This document shows positions 6,282 through 7,967 of a stretch of DNA of 7,967 nucleotides, piece after piece. The notes beneath the pieces were generated by a model. The model was not told the origin of the DNA, ran no database searches, and saw only the letters and a program-made list of their open reading frames with translations. Each line of letters starts with the position of its first letter. Positions within the stretch are counted from its first letter, which is position 1. Position numbers and translations under genes: made by a program. Source of the DNA: Desulfotignum sp. (lineage in GTDB: Bacteria > Desulfobacterota > Desulfobacteria > Desulfobacterales > Desulfobacteraceae); the NCBI GenBank assembly GCA_021737445.1, contig JAIPDY010000147.1, positions 1-7,967 on the forward strand, written 5' to 3'.

Positions 6282-7633
6282 AATTGACAATCATCGGAAC
6301 CGGGTATGTGGGACTTGTCACAGGGGCCTGTTTTGCGGAAATGGGCAGCCATGTCACCTGTGTGGACATTGACACAGAAAAGATCAACAACCTGAAAAAA
6401 GGGGTGCTGCCCATTTATGAGCCCGGCCTTGAAAAACTGGTACAGGAAAACATGGCAGACGGTACACTGGTTTTTTCATCCAATCTGATTCAGGCGGCAG
6501 CAGACTGCCAGATTTTTGTCATTGCCGTGGGCACACCTCCGGGCGAAGACGGATCAGCTGACTTGCAGTATGTGCTGAAGGTGGCAGGGCAGATCGGACA
6601 GCACATGAACGATTATGCGGTGGTCGTGGACAAATCCACAGTGCCGGTGGGCACGGCAGACAAGGTGGCAAAAGTGATACAAAAAGAACTTGACCGCCGG
6701 GGATCTGATCTTGCGTTTGATGTGGTGTCCAACCCGGAATTTCTCAAGGAGGGGGCCGCCATAAATGATTTTCTCAAGCCGGACCGGATCATTGTGGGGG
6801 CCAATTCAAAAAGGGCCGCAAAAATCATGAGCCGGCTTTATGCACCGTTTTCCATGAACCGGGACAAGATGATCCTCATGAATGTCAGGGATGCGGAGAT
6901 GACCAAATATGCCGCCAATGCCATGCTGGCCACCAAGATATCCTTTATGAACGAAATAGCCAACATCTGTGAACAGTTAGGTGTTGATGTGGAAAATGTC
7001 AGAAAGGGGATCGGGTCTGATACCCGCATCGGGTATTCGTTTATCTATCCCGGGTGCGGGTATGGGGGATCATGTTTTCCAAAGGATGTCAAGGCATTGA
7101 TCAAAACATCAAAAGATACCGGGGTTGACCCTTTAGTTCTGGCAGCTGTGGAAAACCGGAACAATCATCAGAAAATGGTGCTGGGATCAAAAATTACGAT
7201 CCGGTTCGGTACTGATCTGAGCGGCAGATGCTTTGCACTCTGGGGACTGGCATTCAAACCCGGCACCGATGACATGAGAGAAGCTGCATCACTTATGCTC
7301 TTAAAGGATCTGATCTGTGCCAATGCAACAGTATACGCCTATGATCCGGTGGCCATGGCACAGGCTGCCAGAGAACTGCCCCAAGAATGGCTGGAAAGCG
7401 GCCGCCTGGTTTTGGCAAACGACCAGTACCAGGCATTAGAAAACGCGGATGCCATGATCCTGGTGACGGAATGGAAAACCTTCCGCCGCCCTGATTTCAA
7501 GCGCATGGGACAACTTTTAAACCAGAAGATCATTTTTGACGGCAGAAACCAGTATGATCCTGAAGAGGTGGCGGAATTTGGGTTTGAATACCACGGCATC
7601 GGCAGAGAAGCCTTCCATCCTGCTGACCTTTGA
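6278..7633 (+). CDS. ugd: UDP-glucose 6-dehydrogenase
   Basis: A 451-residue cytosolic enzyme that oxidises UDP-glucose to UDP-glucuronate with two NAD+, giving an acidic sugar donor for polysaccharide synthesis. Seen: an N-terminal Rossmann fold with GTGYVG (7-12) and VDID (29-32); VGTPP (84-88); KSTVPVGT (119-126); NPEFLKEG (152-159); Lys210 and Asn214 in TKYAANA; the catalytic Cys266 in GYGGSCFPKD (261-270) with Asp270; and a C-terminal UDP-binding domain with GLAFKPGTDDMREA (323-336), YDP (355-357) and DGRNQYDPE (421-429). All catalytic residues expected from the streptococcal enzyme are present, and length is normal. The family also holds UDP-ManNAc and GDP-mannose dehydrogenases, but the motifs best fit the glucose enzyme. 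The 3' end overlaps the deacetylase reading frame. Confidence 0.95.
   Translation: MKLTIIGTGYVGLVTGACFAEMGSHVTCVDIDTEKINNLKKGVLPIYEPGLEKLVQENMADGTLVFSSNLIQAAADCQIFVIAVGTPPGEDGSADLQYVLKVAGQIGQHMNDYAVVVDKSTVPVGTADKVAKVIQKELDRRGSDLAFDVVSNPEFLKEGAAINDFLKPDRIIVGANSKRAAKIMSRLYAPFSMNRDKMILMNVRDAEMTKYAANAMLATKISFMNEIANICEQLGVDVENVRKGIGSDTRIGYSFIYPGCGYGGSCFPKDVKALIKTSKDTGVDPLVLAAVENRNNHQKMVLGSKITIRFGTDLSGRCFALWGLAFKPGTDDMREAASLMLLKDLICANATVYAYDPVAMAQAARELPQEWLESGRLVLANDQYQALENADAMILVTEWKTFRRPDFKRMGQLLNQKIIFDGRNQYDPEEVAEFGFEYHGIGREAFHPADL
7563..7570 (+). promoter_or_regulatory. Ribosome binding site favouring a TTG start for the deacetylase
   Basis: AAGAGGTG, close to the ideal pairing sequence, lies 7 bases before TTG 7578. 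The alternative ATG at 7554 has no comparable site upstream. The site lies inside ugd. Confidence 0.5.
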
Positions 7634-7967
7634 TGTAGAGGACTGGTTCCAGGTGGAGAACCTCAAGTCACAGATTCCTGCCTCCACCTGGCACCAGCGG
7701 GAACTGCGGGTTCAAAAAAATACAGACCTGATTCTGGATCTGCTGGATTCTTTTGACTTTGGCCCCAAAGCCACCTTTTTTGTCTTAGGGTGGGTGGCCC
7801 AAAAATGCCCGGACCTGGTGCAAAAAATAGCACAAAGGGGCCATGAAGTGGCATCCCATGGATATGGGCACCGGCTGTGTTCACAAATGACCCCAAAAGA
7901 GCTGGCCCAAGACCTGGATATGAGCAAAAAAATGCTCGAAGATATGCTGGGCATGGCGGTTTCAGGG
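7578..7967 (+). CDS. Polysaccharide deacetylase, NodB domain, 3' end missing
   Basis: The N-terminal 130 residues of a NodB-homology (carbohydrate esterase 4) protein, open to the window end. It would remove N- or O-acetyl groups from the polysaccharide. Seen: LLTFDVEDWFQVE (15-27) with Asp19 and Asp22, the motif-1 form typical of the deacetylases with a C-terminal DUF3473 in PEP-CTERM loci; KATFFVLGWVA (64-74); and HEVASHGYGH (89-98), whose His94 and His98 fit the metal-binding H-x-x-x-H motif. DUF3473 itself would lie beyond the window. The start is uncertain: TTG 7578 has a good ribosome binding site and gives a 56-base overlap with ugd; ATG 7554 would add eight residues and an 80-base overlap; TTG 7584 is also possible. 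The conserved domain begins near residue 14 whichever start is used. Confidence 0.85.
   Translation, partial: MGLNTTASAEKPSILLTFDVEDWFQVENLKSQIPASTWHQRELRVQKNTDLILDLLDSFDFGPKATFFVLGWVAQKCPDLVQKIAQRGHEVASHGYGHRLCSQMTPKELAQDLDMSKKMLEDMLGMAVSG

Overview
The window is a near-continuous run of eight plus-strand genes for making and exporting an extracellular polysaccharide, linked to an exosortase. The gene set is a two-part Wzc-like chain-length/kinase system, a short Wza-like export protein, an outer-membrane barrel, EpsI, an exosortase, UDP-glucose dehydrogenase and a NodB-type deacetylase. It matches the exopolysaccharide loci that accompany PEP-CTERM/exosortase systems in Gram-negative bacteria. 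Signal peptides, a predicted outer-membrane barrel and middling base composition fit a proteobacterium-like organism. A sulfate-reducing, Desulfobacterales-like host is my best guess, but no taxonomic marker is present.

Layout: bases 1-61 are a short leader, possibly the tail of an upstream gene. Bases 62-1684 encode the inner-membrane chain-length determinant, and 1700-2581 its cytosolic tyrosine kinase partner. Bases 2582-2735 are the only real gap. It holds a perfect 16-bp palindrome just before the next gene, a hairpin whose T-tract faces the minus strand, and a 10-bp palindrome framed by direct repeats. From 2736 a second, tightly packed block runs: export protein (2736-3323), beta-barrel (3336-4781), EpsI (4784-5419), exosortase (5424-6281), UDP-glucose 6-dehydrogenase (6278-7633) and a polysaccharide deacetylase cut by the window end (about 7578 to 7967).

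Inferred joint working: Ugd supplies UDP-glucuronate, and glycosyltransferases and a flippase/polymerase outside the window build the chain. The chain-length protein and kinase set polymer length. The short export protein and the barrel may together form the exit route. The deacetylase would trim acetyl groups. The exosortase, with EpsI, would process C-terminally tagged surface proteins. No tagged substrate protein, glycosyltransferase, RNA gene, insertion sequence or CRISPR array was seen here.

Most interesting points: the short export protein beside a large barrel (a composite translocon candidate), EpsI as a separate gene placed before the exosortase, and the symmetric elements in the 154-bp gap.
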